A DNA stretch of 11,237 nucleotides, from contig DIYV01000077.1 of assembly GCA_002429165.1 (NCBI GenBank), positions 1-11,237 of the forward strand. Direction: 5' to 3'. Positions within the stretch are counted from its first letter, which is position 1. The number at the start of each line of letters is the position of its first letter. The stretch comes from Gallionella sp. UBA6045 (GTDB lineage: Bacteria > Pseudomonadota > Gammaproteobacteria > Burkholderiales > Gallionellaceae). The translations under genes and the position numbers were made by a program. The notes under the pieces are model-generated. The model searched no databases. It was not told the origin of the DNA and was given only the letters and a program-made list of their open reading frames with translations. Of this stretch, positions 1 to 7,377 are shown piece by piece.

Positions 1-378
1 CATCTGGACAAGCATGGCATCGACCCGATCTTCCTGATCGCGCCGACCAGCACCGATGCCCGTGTTGAACTCGTCGCCAAACAGGCGCGCGGTTATGTGT
101 ATTATGTGTCGCTCAAGGGGGTGACTGGCGCGGGCCACCTGGATCTGTCCGCCATCGAGCAAAAAATCCCGCAGCTGCGCAAGCACATCAAGCTGCCCAT
201 CGGGGTGGGTTTCGGTATCCGCGACGCGGTGACCGCGCTGGCGGTGGCGAAGCTGTGTGATGGCGTGGTGGTGGGCAGCCGCATCGTGCAGGAGATTGAA
301 AATTCAACCGTGCAGAATGTCGTTGCCAACGTGATCAAGCTGGTCAAAGAATTAAGACAGGCTGTCGATAAGGCCTAA
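1..378 (+). CDS. trpA: Tryptophan synthase alpha chain, C-terminal part (partial, runs off the left edge)
   Basis: The reading frame is open from base 1 and gives the last 125 residues of TrpA; the start lies outside the window. TrpA cleaves indole-3-glycerol phosphate to indole and glyceraldehyde 3-phosphate, and the indole passes to TrpB in the cytoplasmic alpha2-beta2 complex. Visible family marks are PIFLIAPTST, followed by SLKGVTGA (active-site loop region), then GVGFGIRD and the DGVVVGSRIV segment; these glycine-rich loops bind the substrate phosphate in this (beta/alpha)8 barrel. The protein ends at a normal position. Its stop is 12 bases before accD, with the accD ribosome site in the gap, so the two are probably cotranscribed, a common arrangement in Beta- and Gammaproteobacteria. 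Identification is firm; only the N-terminal half cannot be judged. Confidence 0.96.
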   Translation, partial: HLDKHGIDPIFLIAPTSTDARVELVAKQARGYVYYVSLKGVTGAGHLDLSAIEQKIPQLRKHIKLPIGVGFGIRDAVTALAVAKLCDGVVVGSRIVQEIENSTVQNVVANVIKLVKELRQAVDKA

Positions 379-390
379 AGGGAGAGCACC

Positions 391-1272
391 ATGAGCTGGT
401 TCCAAAAGTTATTGCCACCGAAGATCAAGCGCCGTGAAGGCGACCTCAAGAAAAACGTGCCGGAAGGTTTATGGACCAAATGTCCGTCCTGCCAGGCGGT
501 GCTGTATCACTCCGACCTGGAAAAAAATCAAAGCGTTTGCCCCAAGTGCAACCATCATCACCGTATCACTGCGCGTACCCGCCTGGATATATTGCTGGAT
601 AGCGAGGGGCGTTTTGAGATCGGCGCGGAAGTGCTGCCGATAGACACGCTCAAGTTTCAGGACCAGAAAAAATATTCGGAGCGTCTGGTTGCAGCCAAGA
701 AAAGCACGGATGAGGATGACGCGCTGGTGGTAATGCAGGGCAGTATTCATGCGGTTCCGGTGGTTGCCGCCGCTTTTGAATTCACCTTCATGGGCGGTTC
801 GATGGGTTCGGTTGTTGGCGAGCGTTTCGTGCGCGGCGTGCAAGTCGCGCTGGAGCTGAAATGTCCGTTTATCTGTTTCAGCGCAAGCGGTGGTGCGCGC
901 ATGCAGGAAGGACTGCTGTCACTGATGCAGATGGCGAAAACCTGTGCAGCATTGACACAGTTGAGCCATGAGAGATTGCCCTTTATCTCGGTGCTGACCG
1001 ACCCGACCATGGGAGGCGTGTCCGCCAGCTTCGCTTTCATGGGCGACGTGGTGATCGCCGAACCAGGCGCGCTGATCGGCTTTGCCGGTGCACGCGTAAT
1101 CCAGCAGACGGTGCGCGAAACATTGCCCGAAGGTTTTCAGCGCGCCGAGTTCTTGCTCGAGCACGGTGCGGTGGACATGATCATCGACCGGCGCGAGATG
1201 AAAAACCAGCTGGCGACGCTGATCACGCTGCTGACCAAACAGTCGGCTGTGACGGAGATCGAGGCGGCGTAG
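391..1272 (+). CDS. accD: Acetyl-CoA carboxylase carboxyltransferase, beta subunit
   Basis: A 293-residue protein, close to the family's usual length. It forms the carboxyltransferase half of acetyl-CoA carboxylase with AccA, moving CO2 from biotinylated AccB to acetyl-CoA to make malonyl-CoA for fatty-acid synthesis. The N-terminal zinc ribbon is complete: Cys31, Cys34, Cys50 and Cys53 in CPSC...CPKC. The crotonase-like domain carries [11 protein letters not shown] (residues 164-174), which helps form the oxyanion site, and [12 protein letters not shown] (from residue 203). ATG 391 is preceded by GGGAG, and the N-terminus [12 protein letters not shown] is typical of AccD. It follows trpA by 12 bases and probably shares its transcript. 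A hairpin begins two bases after the stop and may end transcription. Confidence 0.98.
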   Translation: MSWFQKLLPPKIKRREGDLKKNVPEGLWTKCPSCQAVLYHSDLEKNQSVCPKCNHHHRITARTRLDILLDSEGRFEIGAEVLPIDTLKFQDQKKYSERLVAAKKSTDEDDALVVMQGSIHAVPVVAAAFEFTFMGGSMGSVVGERFVRGVQVALELKCPFICFSASGGARMQEGLLSLMQMAKTCAALTQLSHERLPFISVLTDPTMGGVSASFAFMGDVVIAEPGALIGFAGARVIQQTVRETLPEGFQRAEFLLEHGAVDMIIDRREMKNQLATLITLLTKQSAVTEIEAA

Positions 1273-1273
1273 G

Positions 1274-1305
1274 GTGGGCACGTCTTTGTGCCCACGCTGA
1301 TTTTT
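1274..1305 (+). terminator. Hairpin after accD, possible terminator or dispersed repeat
   Basis: GTGGGCAC (1274-1281) and GTGCCCAC (1288-1295) form a perfect 8-bp stem with a 6-base loop. Five Ts follow at 1301-1305. The T run is separated from the stem by GCTGA, which weakens the case for a classical intrinsic terminator. Short GTGGGCAC/GTGCCCAC palindromes are also, from memory, frequent dispersed intergenic elements in betaproteobacteria, so it may be a repeat serving as a transcript end. Confidence 0.45.
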
Positions 1306-1468
1306 GCACCGCAGTATGCAAATGGAAATATCTAGAAATTCGTTTTGCGGGATGGCAGGCTGGACACGGCGATACGAAGCATGAGGGGCGGGCAGGACTG
1401 CTGCTCCGCGCTCCCGCACCGGAGGGCTCTGCCGCACCGTGTCGCGCGGGCACCGCTAGGAGCCGCAC

Positions 1469-1511
1469 ATAACCAGCGACTTGCCCGCTTGCGGGCTTAG
1501 TCGAATGGCTA
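1469..1511 (+). repeat. 43-base dispersed repeat, copy 1
   Basis: The segment matches the reverse complement of 5714-5756 at 42 of 43 positions (the difference is C at 1496). It contains a GC hairpin, GCCCGC-TT-GCGGGC (1483-1488 with 1491-1496). Because both copies lie between genes and carry an internal palindrome, a REP-like mobile or structural repeat is likely. Confidence 0.85.
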
Positions 1512-1617
1512 GTAGTATCATCAGCGAACGACGAGACATATCAGATTGATAGGCGAGGAATGAGCGAGCACGCGACACCGCGATTCGCCCGAAAAACGGA
1601 TTTATTGAGATTCCCCC

Positions 1618-2910
1618 ATGCCTGACACACTGGCCGACTGGCTGACCTACCTCGAAACCCTGCATCCAAAAACCATCGCGCTCGGCTTGGAGCGCGTGGC
1701 GCAAATCAAGCAGCGACTCAATCTTCAACCTGATTTTCCGATCATCGTGGTTGGCGGCACCAACGGCAAAGGCTCGGTGTGTGCGATGCTGGAATCCATC
1801 CTGCACGCCGCCGGATACCGCGTCGGTTGTTATACTTCGCCGCATCTGCTGCATTACAACGAGCGCGTGCGCATCGCCAAGCAGCAGGCGACCGATGCGG
1901 AGTTGTACGCTTCATTTGAAAAAATCGAGCAGGTACGCGGGGCCGCTTTTTCAGGAATGGAAGAAGTGCCACTTACGTACTTTGAATTCGGAACGTTGGC
2001 CGCGATGCAATGTTTCATCGAGCACAAGGTGGATGTAGCGATCCTCGAAGTCGGACTGGGCGGCAGGCTGGATGCGGTGAATGTATTCGATAACGATTGC
2101 GCGGTGATCGCCAGCGTGGATATCGACCACACCGATTATCTGGGCGACACGCGCGAGGCCATCGCGTATGAAAAGGCCGGGATCATGCGCAGCGGCAAGA
2201 TAGCGATCTGCGCGGATGAGGACGTGCCACTGGCGATACGCAGCCATGCGCAGCAGGTCGGTGCGGAGCTGTGGTGCATAGGCGGGAAATTCAGCTTTAC
2301 AGCACACCAAGGGCAGTGGGATTTTCGCAGCAAGTCGGGCACGAGAAGCGCGTTGCCCTATCCCGCTTTGCGCGGAGCGTACCAGTTGCAGAACGCCAGT
2401 GCCGCACTGGCGGCGCTGGATGTGCTCAAGGACCGTTTGCCGATAAGCATGGAAGCGGTGCGGCGCGGGTTGGGCGAAGTGCAACTCGCGGGTCGTTTCC
2501 AGTTTGTTCCCGGCAAGCCGTCGCTGATACTGGATGTGGCGCACAATCCCCATGCGGCTCGTGCACTGGCACAGAATCTGGCCGGTTTGCCGCCGTGCCC
2601 GCATACTTATGCGGTATTTTCCATGCTGGCGGACAAGGATATTGCGGGGGTGGCATCGGCACTCGATCCGCACATCGATACCTGGCTGGTGGCGGGTGTA
2701 GACACTCCGCGCAGTGCGACCGCGCAGCAGCTCGATCAAGTGCTGGAGCAGTGCCGGGTGCGCGGCGAGATTAAAATCTGCAAAAACATCCCCGATGCGC
2801 TGCGTTATGCCTATAACGCAGCAGGCGAAAATGATAGAATCATCGCCTTCGGATCGTTCTATACGGTGGCGGAAGTGATGGCCGCAAAAAGGTTGTCCAT
2901 TGCCCGGTAA
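1618..2910 (+). CDS. folC: Bifunctional dihydrofolate synthase / folylpolyglutamate synthase
   Basis: A 430-residue Mur-ligase-family enzyme, normal in length. It adds L-glutamate to dihydropteroate (giving dihydrofolate) and then further glutamates to reduced folates, using ATP in the cytoplasm. The ATP-binding P-loop is GGTNGKGS (residues 46-53). The central domain has VDIDHTDYLGDT (167-178) and the EKAGIMR motif (185-191). The start of the C-terminal domain shows LDVAHNPHAA (305-314), a family signature for metal and substrate binding. ATG 1618 gives the usual N-terminus (LADWLTYLETLHPKTIALGLERV). The ribosome site is weak (GAGA, 7 bases upstream). It opens the folC-dedD-cvpA-purF cluster; dedD follows after 33 bases. 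Confidence 0.97.
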   Translation: MPDTLADWLTYLETLHPKTIALGLERVAQIKQRLNLQPDFPIIVVGGTNGKGSVCAMLESILHAAGYRVGCYTSPHLLHYNERVRIAKQQATDAELYASFEKIEQVRGAAFSGMEEVPLTYFEFGTLAAMQCFIEHKVDVAILEVGLGGRLDAVNVFDNDCAVIASVDIDHTDYLGDTREAIAYEKAGIMRSGKIAICADEDVPLAIRSHAQQVGAELWCIGGKFSFTAHQGQWDFRSKSGTRSALPYPALRGAYQLQNASAALAALDVLKDRLPISMEAVRRGLGEVQLAGRFQFVPGKPSLILDVAHNPHAARALAQNLAGLPPCPHTYAVFSMLADKDIAGVASALDPHIDTWLVAGVDTPRSATAQQLDQVLEQCRVRGEIKICKNIPDALRYAYNAAGENDRIIAFGSFYTVAEVMAAKRLSIAR

Positions 2911-2943
2911 GAAATCAAAGTTCCCTTAAAGCGAGAACAAAGC

Positions 2944-3555
2944 ATGGCAAAACAGCAGACGGACGATGAACTGAATCTCAGGCGCAAAGCACGCCGCCGT
3001 TTGATCGGTGCGGTTGCGCTCACCTTGGCGGTGGTGGTGATATTGCCGATGGTGCTGGACAGTGAACCAAAATCTACCGGCAACGACATTGATTTGAGCA
3101 TACCCGACCCGGATAAAGTCGGCTCGTTTGTCCCACATGTAGCAGTTTCGGAAGTGAAGCCGCCATCAGCCAGTTCAGCCGTGGTGTCCGGTTCCACGCA
3201 GGCTGTCCGGGAGCCGGACGTAAAAAAACCGCTTGCCACAACCGCTCAGCAAACAGCGCCCAAGGCGCCCTTGCATAAGCCGGCAGATGCCCCCAAATCA
3301 AAAGAAACCAAGAGCGTGGATAAGCCGGCCGGTGCCGAAAGTTATGTCGCGCAGGTCGGTGCGTATTCAAATCCAGGTACCGCGAAGCAGGAATTCAAAA
3401 AGTTGAAGCAATTGGGTTTCAAGGTTTATACAGAAAAAGTTGGCGGCAACATACGGGTGCGCGTTGGCCCTTACACGGATCGCGACAAGGCTGAGAAAGT
3501 AGGCCATCTATTGGAAAAACATGGATACCATCCGGTGATCGTCAGCAGCAAATGA
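2944..3555 (+). CDS. dedD: SPOR-domain inner-membrane protein (DedD-like)
   Basis: 203 residues in three parts: a basic cytoplasmic N-terminus (residues 1-19, RRKARRR), one membrane helix (about 20-37), and a periplasmic Pro/Lys/Ala-rich linker (about 40-130) leading to a C-terminal SPOR domain (about 132-203). The SPOR domain shows YVAQVGAYSNPGTA, then the NIRVRVGPYTDRDKA segment and a final beta strand. SPOR domains bind septal peptidoglycan stripped of stem peptides, and DedD helps cell constriction in E. coli. The position between folC and cvpA-purF matches E. coli dedD. The last four bases overlap the cvpA start (ATGA), indicating translational coupling. The linker is low complexity, so assignment rests on topology, the SPOR domain and synteny. 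Confidence 0.9.
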   Translation: MAKQQTDDELNLRRKARRRLIGAVALTLAVVVILPMVLDSEPKSTGNDIDLSIPDPDKVGSFVPHVAVSEVKPPSASSAVVSGSTQAVREPDVKKPLATTAQQTAPKAPLHKPADAPKSKETKSVDKPAGAESYVAQVGAYSNPGTAKQEFKKLKQLGFKVYTEKVGGNIRVRVGPYTDRDKAEKVGHLLEKHGYHPVIVSSK

Positions 3556-4046
3556 ATGGACTGGATTTTGTCGTTATCGGGATATTGCTGTTTTCCATGT
3601 TGCTCGGTTTGTGGCGCGGCCTGCTTTACGAGATATTGTCTCTGTTGGGTTGGCCGATAGCGATTATCCTGAGCAAGTTATTCGCGGCCAGCGTGGCCCC
3701 GCTGATACCGATTGCACAAGAGGAGATGCGTGTCACGGCGGCCTATGCGCTGGTGTTCATTGCCGCATTGATTGTATGGGGTATAGTGGCCAGGTTGATC
3801 GCAAAAATGCTGAAGGCGATAGGATCTGACTGGGCAGATAGGGCGATGGGCGGATTGTTTGGAGTAATGCGCGGCGTGTTGGTGGTGCTCGTTCTGGTTT
3901 GGCTGGCAGGATTGACTCATGTTCCCGAACAACCTTTCTGGCGTGGCTCGCTGACTGGCAAGACACTGGAAGATGTTGCTCTACTGACCAAAGTGTGGCT
4001 GCCGGATAGCATCGCACAGCGTATCCATTATAGAACTCGCAGTTAA
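3552..4046 (+). CDS. cvpA: CvpA family membrane protein
   Basis: 164 residues with four predicted membrane helices (about 5-20, 27-44, 62-84 and 104-121) and a polar C-terminal tail. The N-terminus MNGLDFVVIGILLFSMLLG, the GLWRG turn and the DRAMGGLFGVMRG segment before the last helix are typical of CvpA. The family was named for a role in colicin V production and purine-linked phenotypes in E. coli; later work links it to envelope stress tolerance, and no biochemical activity is established. The start overlaps the dedD stop by 4 bases, and purF begins 18 bases downstream, the standard cvpA-purF pairing. Family call is firm; function is not. Confidence 0.93.
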   Translation: MNGLDFVVIGILLFSMLLGLWRGLLYEILSLLGWPIAIILSKLFAASVAPLIPIAQEEMRVTAAYALVFIAALIVWGIVARLIAKMLKAIGSDWADRAMGGLFGVMRGVLVVLVLVWLAGLTHVPEQPFWRGSLTGKTLEDVALLTKVWLPDSIAQRIHYRTRS

Positions 4047-4064
4047 TTTTTGGGATAGAAAATC

Positions 4065-5591
4065 ATGTGCGGCTTACTCGGATTGATCTCGCAATCACCG
4101 GCCAACCAGCTGTTGTATGATGGCTTGCAAGTCTTGCAGCATCGCGGTCAGGATGCAGCCGGTATCGCGACACTGGAAGGACATACCTTCCACCTGCACA
4201 AAGACAACGGGCTGGTGCGGGATGTGTTCCGCACCCGCCATATGCGTTCGTTGCTGGGAAATGCGGGGATTGCGCACGTGCGTTATCCGACTGCCGGATC
4301 TGCGGTGGATCACAACGAAGCGCAGCCGTTCTATGTGAATTCCCCGTTCGGTATCGTACTCGGACACAACGGCAACCTGACCAATGCGGATGAGCTAAAG
4401 CGGCAGTTGTTCGCGGAAGACTTGCGCCATGTCAACACCAACTCTGATTCCGAAGTGCTGTTGAATGTATTGGCACATGAGTTGCAGATCAAATCCAGGC
4501 AATACCGCCTCGATGTGCAAACAATTTTTGCGGCAGTATCCGGCGTGCATCAGCGTTGCCGCGGCGCGTATGCGGTAGTGGCGATGATTGCAGGCTACGG
4601 TCTGCTGGCATTCCGGGATATTTACGGTATCCGCCCGCTGGTGATCGGCATGAACGAAACCGCTCTTGGCACGGAATATCTGGTCGCATCAGAAAGCGTA
4701 GCCCTTGATACCCTGGGCTTTAAATTCATGCGTGATATCGCGCCGGGTGAAGCTGTGTTCATTGATTTTGACGGCAATCTGCACAGTCGGCAATGCAGCG
4801 ACAAAGCCAGCCTTAATCCGTGCATATTCGAGTACGTGTATCTGGCGCGCCCGGACTCGGTGATCGACGGCATCTCGGTGTATCAGGCACGCTTGTACAT
4901 GGGGGAATATCTGGCCGACAAGATCAAGCGCAGCTGGAGCGAGATCGACATCGATGTGGTGATCCCTATCCCGGATTCGAGTCGTCCCAGCGCTTTGCAA
5001 CTGGCGAATCGTCTCAACATCCCGTTCCGCGAAGGTTTTGTGAAGAACCGCTACATCGGGCGCACCTTCATCATGCCGGGACAGGCGATGCGCAAGAAAT
5101 CGGTGCGCCAGAAACTGAATGCCATCGGTGTTGAATTCAAGGGCAAGAACGTGTTGCTGGTGGATGACTCGATCGTGCGCGGCACCACCAGTCGCGAGAT
5201 CGTCCAGATGGCGCGCGATGCCGGCGCGCGAAAAGTGTTTTTCGCTTCTGCGGCTCCGCCGGTGCGTTTCCCGAATGTGTATGGTATCGATATGCCCAGT
5301 CCGCAGGAGCTGATTGCCACCGGACGCAGAGATGATGAGATCTGCCGCGAGATCGGCGCGGACCGCCTCATTTATCAGGACCTCGATGATCTCAAGGCGG
5401 CGGTACACAAGGCCAATCCGGAGATAAAAAACTTCGATGCGTCATGTTTTGACGGAATCTACATCACCGGCGATATCAGCGCCGATTATCTGAACCGGGT
5501 CGAAGCGTTGCGCGGCAGCGGGGAAGCCAACCCGCCGATTGACGATGACCAGTTGGAGTTGAACTTGGCAGTCAGCGCCACATCGATGTGA
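4065..5591 (+). CDS. purF: Amidophosphoribosyltransferase
   Basis: 508 residues, close to the E. coli enzyme. It performs the first committed step of purine synthesis, converting PRPP and glutamine to 5-phosphoribosylamine. The sequence starts MCGLLG, so Cys2 becomes the N-terminal nucleophile of the Ntn glutaminase domain after Met removal. Other glutaminase marks are [20 protein letters not shown] and GHNGNLTN. The phosphoribosyltransferase domain has the PRPP loop [13 protein letters not shown] (363-375; Asp367, Asp368), with [12 protein letters not shown] before it. There is no propeptide and no sign of the Fe-S ligand cysteines of the Bacillus type, so it is the E. coli-like class. GGGATAG upstream is a plausible ribosome site. 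It ends the folC cluster, and a hairpin-rich gap follows. Confidence 0.98.
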   Translation: MCGLLGLISQSPANQLLYDGLQVLQHRGQDAAGIATLEGHTFHLHKDNGLVRDVFRTRHMRSLLGNAGIAHVRYPTAGSAVDHNEAQPFYVNSPFGIVLGHNGNLTNADELKRQLFAEDLRHVNTNSDSEVLLNVLAHELQIKSRQYRLDVQTIFAAVSGVHQRCRGAYAVVAMIAGYGLLAFRDIYGIRPLVIGMNETALGTEYLVASESVALDTLGFKFMRDIAPGEAVFIDFDGNLHSRQCSDKASLNPCIFEYVYLARPDSVIDGISVYQARLYMGEYLADKIKRSWSEIDIDVVIPIPDSSRPSALQLANRLNIPFREGFVKNRYIGRTFIMPGQAMRKKSVRQKLNAIGVEFKGKNVLLVDDSIVRGTTSREIVQMARDAGARKVFFASAAPPVRFPNVYGIDMPSPQELIATGRRDDEICREIGADRLIYQDLDDLKAAVHKANPEIKNFDASCFDGIYITGDISADYLNRVEALRGSGEANPPIDDDQLELNLAVSATSM

Positions 5592-5960
5592 TTCCGCTTC
5601 CACTGCATCGGCGAAACTGTGTTGGCTTCCTCGCTCACTCCTGATGAAGCTACTGGTGCAACAACTAGCCATCCCACTAAGCAACCAGAATACGGTTGCC
5701 AAGTGGTTGGTTATAGCCATTCGACTAAACCCGCAAGCGGGCAAGTCGCTGGTTATCGCCGTGCTGACGCGCACTGTAGCTACCGCCGCCCTTACGGGCT
5801 TAACTTCGCAAGCGAAGTTAGCGTGCGCTGAAACTTGGAGTTTTCATCGTCGTTCGCTTTGCGTCGCGGTCGATGCGAAGCATCGGGTACCGCACGGCAT
5901 ACCCCTTGCGGGTACAGCCGCCTTGTTTCGCCTTCGCATTGAAACCGGGATTGGGTATAG
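5592..5960. other. Gene-free, hairpin-rich intergenic region after purF
   Basis: About 370 bases without a supported gene. It contains a run of small hairpins: GCAACC/GGTTGC (5681-5699), CCCGC/GCGGG (5730-5741), GCCC/GGGC (5788-5799), TAACTTCGC/GCGAAGTTA (5801-5820), CGATGC/GCATCG (5871-5885) and CGGC-TACCC/GGGTA-GCCG (5895-5920). AGCCATYCSACTAA occurs twice, near 5667 and 5715. An open frame crosses the area (5644-5964), but it simply reads through these palindromes, has no ribosome site and matches no family I know. Confidence 0.7.
5714..5756 (-). repeat. 43-base dispersed repeat, copy 2 (inverted)
   Basis: This is the reverse complement of 1469-1511 with one mismatch. Its internal palindrome CCCGC-AA-GCGGG lies at 5730-5741. 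Together the two copies flank the folC-dedD-cvpA-purF block in opposite orientation, about 4.2 kb apart. Confidence 0.85.
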
Positions 5961-5989
5961 TTGACAGCGCAGGTTACGGATGTTAATTT
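5961..5989 (+). promoter_or_regulatory. Sigma70 promoter for metZ, extended -10 type
   Basis: A perfect -35 box, TTGACA (5961-5966), is followed after 17 bases by TAATTT (5984-5989). A TG at 5981-5982 makes an extended -10 element (TGTTAATTT). Transcription should begin near 5995-5997, exactly where the riboswitch's first stem begins, which supports both calls. The -10 hexamer itself matches consensus only at positions 1, 2 and 6. Confidence 0.75.
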
Positions 5990-5994
5990 CCAAC

Positions 5995-6046
5995 TGCGCC
6001 GATTTGAGGATCAGCTTGCGGGCGCATAATAAATGCAGCTAAAGCG
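5995..6046 (+). promoter_or_regulatory. SAM-II (SAM-alpha) riboswitch aptamer controlling metZ
   Basis: The leader has the conserved SAM-II words in the right order: P1 stem TGCGCC (5995-6000) with GGCGCA (6021-6026), loop GATTTGA, then GCTTGC (6014-6019), TAATAAATG (6027-6035) and GCTAAA (6038-6043). AGCTTGC (6013-6019) can pair with GCAGCT (6035-6040) to make the pseudoknot. The pattern closely resembles the metX aptamer whose crystal structure is known. SAM-II senses S-adenosylmethionine and shuts off methionine synthesis genes. Here it precedes metZ, and a terminator follows directly, so control is probably by transcription termination. Found by eye, without a covariance search. Confidence 0.92.
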
Positions 6047-6050
6047 TGGG

Positions 6051-6085
6051 AAACCCGGTTTAGCGCCAAGCTATCCGGGTTTTTT
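6051..6085 (+). terminator. Riboswitch-controlled intrinsic terminator upstream of metZ
   Basis: AAACCCGG (6051-6058) pairs with CCGGGTTT (6075-6082), and inside it TAGC (6061-6064) pairs with GCTA (6070-6073) around the loop GCCAA. The run TTTTTT (6080-6085) follows. An alternative hairpin uses GCTAAA (6038-6043) with TTTAGC (6059-6064) and GGG (6048-6050) with CCC (6054-6056). It would break both the aptamer and this terminator, so it is a natural antiterminator. SAM binding should therefore favour termination. Confidence 0.88.
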
Positions 6086-6101
6086 AATTTAAGGGGCAAT
6101 C

Positions 6102-7277
6102 ATGTCTGAATCATCCTACCAGCCGGAAACGCTGGCGGTACATGCCGGCACCGTGCGCAGCCAGTTCGGCGAACACAGTGAAGCATTATTCCTGACTTCC
6201 AGCTTCGTGTTCGAGAATGCCGCGCAGGCCGCCGCGCGTTTCATCGGCGAACAGCCGGGCAACATCTATTCGCGATTCACCAATCCGACCGTTACCATGT
6301 TCGAGGAGCGGCTCGCGGCGATGGAAGGCGCCGAGCAATGCGTCGCAACCGCTTCGGGCATGTCGGCGATACTGGCTTGTGTGATGGGTGTGCTCAAGGC
6401 GGGAGACCATATCGTCGCTTCGCGCAGCCTGTTCGGCGCGACGGTCAATCTGTTCAACAATATCATCAGGAAATTCGGCGTCGAGACGACTTACGTTTCT
6501 GCCACCAAGGTCGCGGAATGGCAGGCTGCAGTGCGTCCCAACACCAGGCTGTTCTTTCTGGAAACACCGTCCAATCCGCTCACCGAGATTTCGGACATCG
6601 CGGCGATTGCCGCTGTTGCGAAACAATGCGGCGCGCTGCTGGCGGTGGACAACTGTTTCTGCACGCCTATCCTGCAACGCCCGCTGAAACTGGGTGCGGA
6701 CATCGTGATCCATTCCGCGACCAAATACATAGACGGGCAGGGACGCGCGCTGGGCGGCGCGGTGCTGGGCAGCAGGAAGAATATGGAAAGTGTGTACGGC
6801 TTTTTGCGCACCGCAGGGCCGACCATGAGCCCGTTCAATGCCTGGGTGTTCCTGAAGGGCTTGGAAACGCTCAAGCTGCGCATGGACGCGCACAGTGCCA
6901 ATGCGCTGGAGCTGGCGCGCTGGCTGGAAGCACAGCCGAATGTGGCACGGGTTTTCTACCCGGGTTTGCCATCGCATCCGCAGCACAAGCTGGCGATGCG
7001 CCAGCAGAAGACCGGCGGCGGCATCGTGTCGTTCGAGGTGAAGGGCGGCAAGGCAGCAGCATGGCGTGTGATCGACAATACCCAATTGCTTTCAATCACC
7101 GCGAATCTGGGCGACACCAAGACCACCATCACCCATCCGGCCAGCACCACTCATGCGCGCATCACACCCGAGGCGCGCGCGGCGGCAGGGATCACGGATG
7201 GCCTGATACGTATTGCAGCGGGACTGGAAGCGGTCGTGGATATTCAGAATGATCTTGCTCGCGGTTTGGGGAACTGA
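6102..7277 (+). CDS. metZ: O-succinylhomoserine sulfhydrylase
   Basis: 391 residues, a PLP enzyme of the Cys/Met metabolism (gamma) family. It makes homocysteine directly from O-succinylhomoserine and sulfide, bypassing cystathionine. The N-terminal half has SRFTNPTVTMFEERLAAMEG and ATASGMSAI. The PLP lysine is Lys208 in HSATKYIDGQGR, followed by the stretch YGFLRTAGPTMSPFNAWVF, which is characteristic of MetZ. The C-terminal half has LLSITANLGDTKTTITHPA, the usual substrate-carboxylate region. Overall agreement with MetZ is stronger than with MetB or MetY. ATG 6102 has a good ribosome site (AAGGGG, 5 bases upstream). A SAM-II riboswitch and terminator precede it, in line with a methionine role. 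It lies downstream of purF, as often seen in betaproteobacteria, but has its own promoter. Confidence 0.95.
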   Translation: MSESSYQPETLAVHAGTVRSQFGEHSEALFLTSSFVFENAAQAAARFIGEQPGNIYSRFTNPTVTMFEERLAAMEGAEQCVATASGMSAILACVMGVLKAGDHIVASRSLFGATVNLFNNIIRKFGVETTYVSATKVAEWQAAVRPNTRLFFLETPSNPLTEISDIAAIAAVAKQCGALLAVDNCFCTPILQRPLKLGADIVIHSATKYIDGQGRALGGAVLGSRKNMESVYGFLRTAGPTMSPFNAWVFLKGLETLKLRMDAHSANALELARWLEAQPNVARVFYPGLPSHPQHKLAMRQQKTGGGIVSFEVKGGKAAAWRVIDNTQLLSITANLGDTKTTITHPASTTHARITPEARAAAGITDGLIRIAAGLEAVVDIQNDLARGLGN

Positions 7278-7291
7278 AGTGAAAGCAATTC

Positions 7292-7363
7292 AGCCACAGA
7301 GTACACAGAGAGGGATGAGGGAGACAATTGGTTTTCTCTGTGTACTCTGTGATCTCTGTGGCT
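7292..7363. repeat. Long-stem inverted repeat between metZ and pncC
   Basis: CACAGAGTACACAGAGA (7295-7311) is the perfect 17-base complement of 7335-7351, with a 23-base loop. The right arm repeats TCTCTGTG (7353-7360) before GGCT, so the outer AGCC/GGCT bases pair only if that extra copy loops out. This CCACAGAG-type element resembles, from memory, a dispersed repeat in many bacterial genomes. It could also act as a terminator for metZ, although no T tract follows. It ends 14 bases before the pncC start. Confidence 0.75.
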
Positions 7364-7377
7364 AATGGGTTTTGTAA

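Larger units (their letters stand above)
1273..1617. other. Intergenic region accD-folC (345 bases), repeat-bearing
   Basis: No convincing gene. It holds a hairpin right after accD (1274-1295), an uncharacterised GC-rich stretch (about 1306-1468), one copy of a 43-base repeat (1469-1511) and about 105 bases of folC leader. The GC-rich part includes CTCCG/CGGAG inverted arms around 1405-1425 but no T tract. I see no clear sigma70 promoter for folC. The segment after the 43-base repeat has loose similarity to the reverse complement of 5600-5665 (shared TGAGCGAG and TTCGCC words), which suggests both gaps hold degenerate members of one repeat family. Confidence 0.6.

Noticed and set aside
1322..1384. 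20-codon ORF after accD
   Set aside because: It has no ribosome site and lies in a GC-rich intergenic stretch that is probably repeat-derived. There are no biosynthetic genes nearby to suggest a peptide precursor.
5644..5964. Open frame of 106 codons after purF
   Set aside because: It reads through consecutive hairpins and the 43-base repeat, has no ribosome site, and its peptide partly recurs (AIRLxPQAGKSLV) on the minus strand at copy 1. It is a repeat artefact.
6186..7085. 299-codon minus-strand frame opposite metZ
   Set aside because: It is a codon-bias shadow of metZ: no family features and no ribosome site. The same holds for the 262-codon frame opposite folC (1951-2739).
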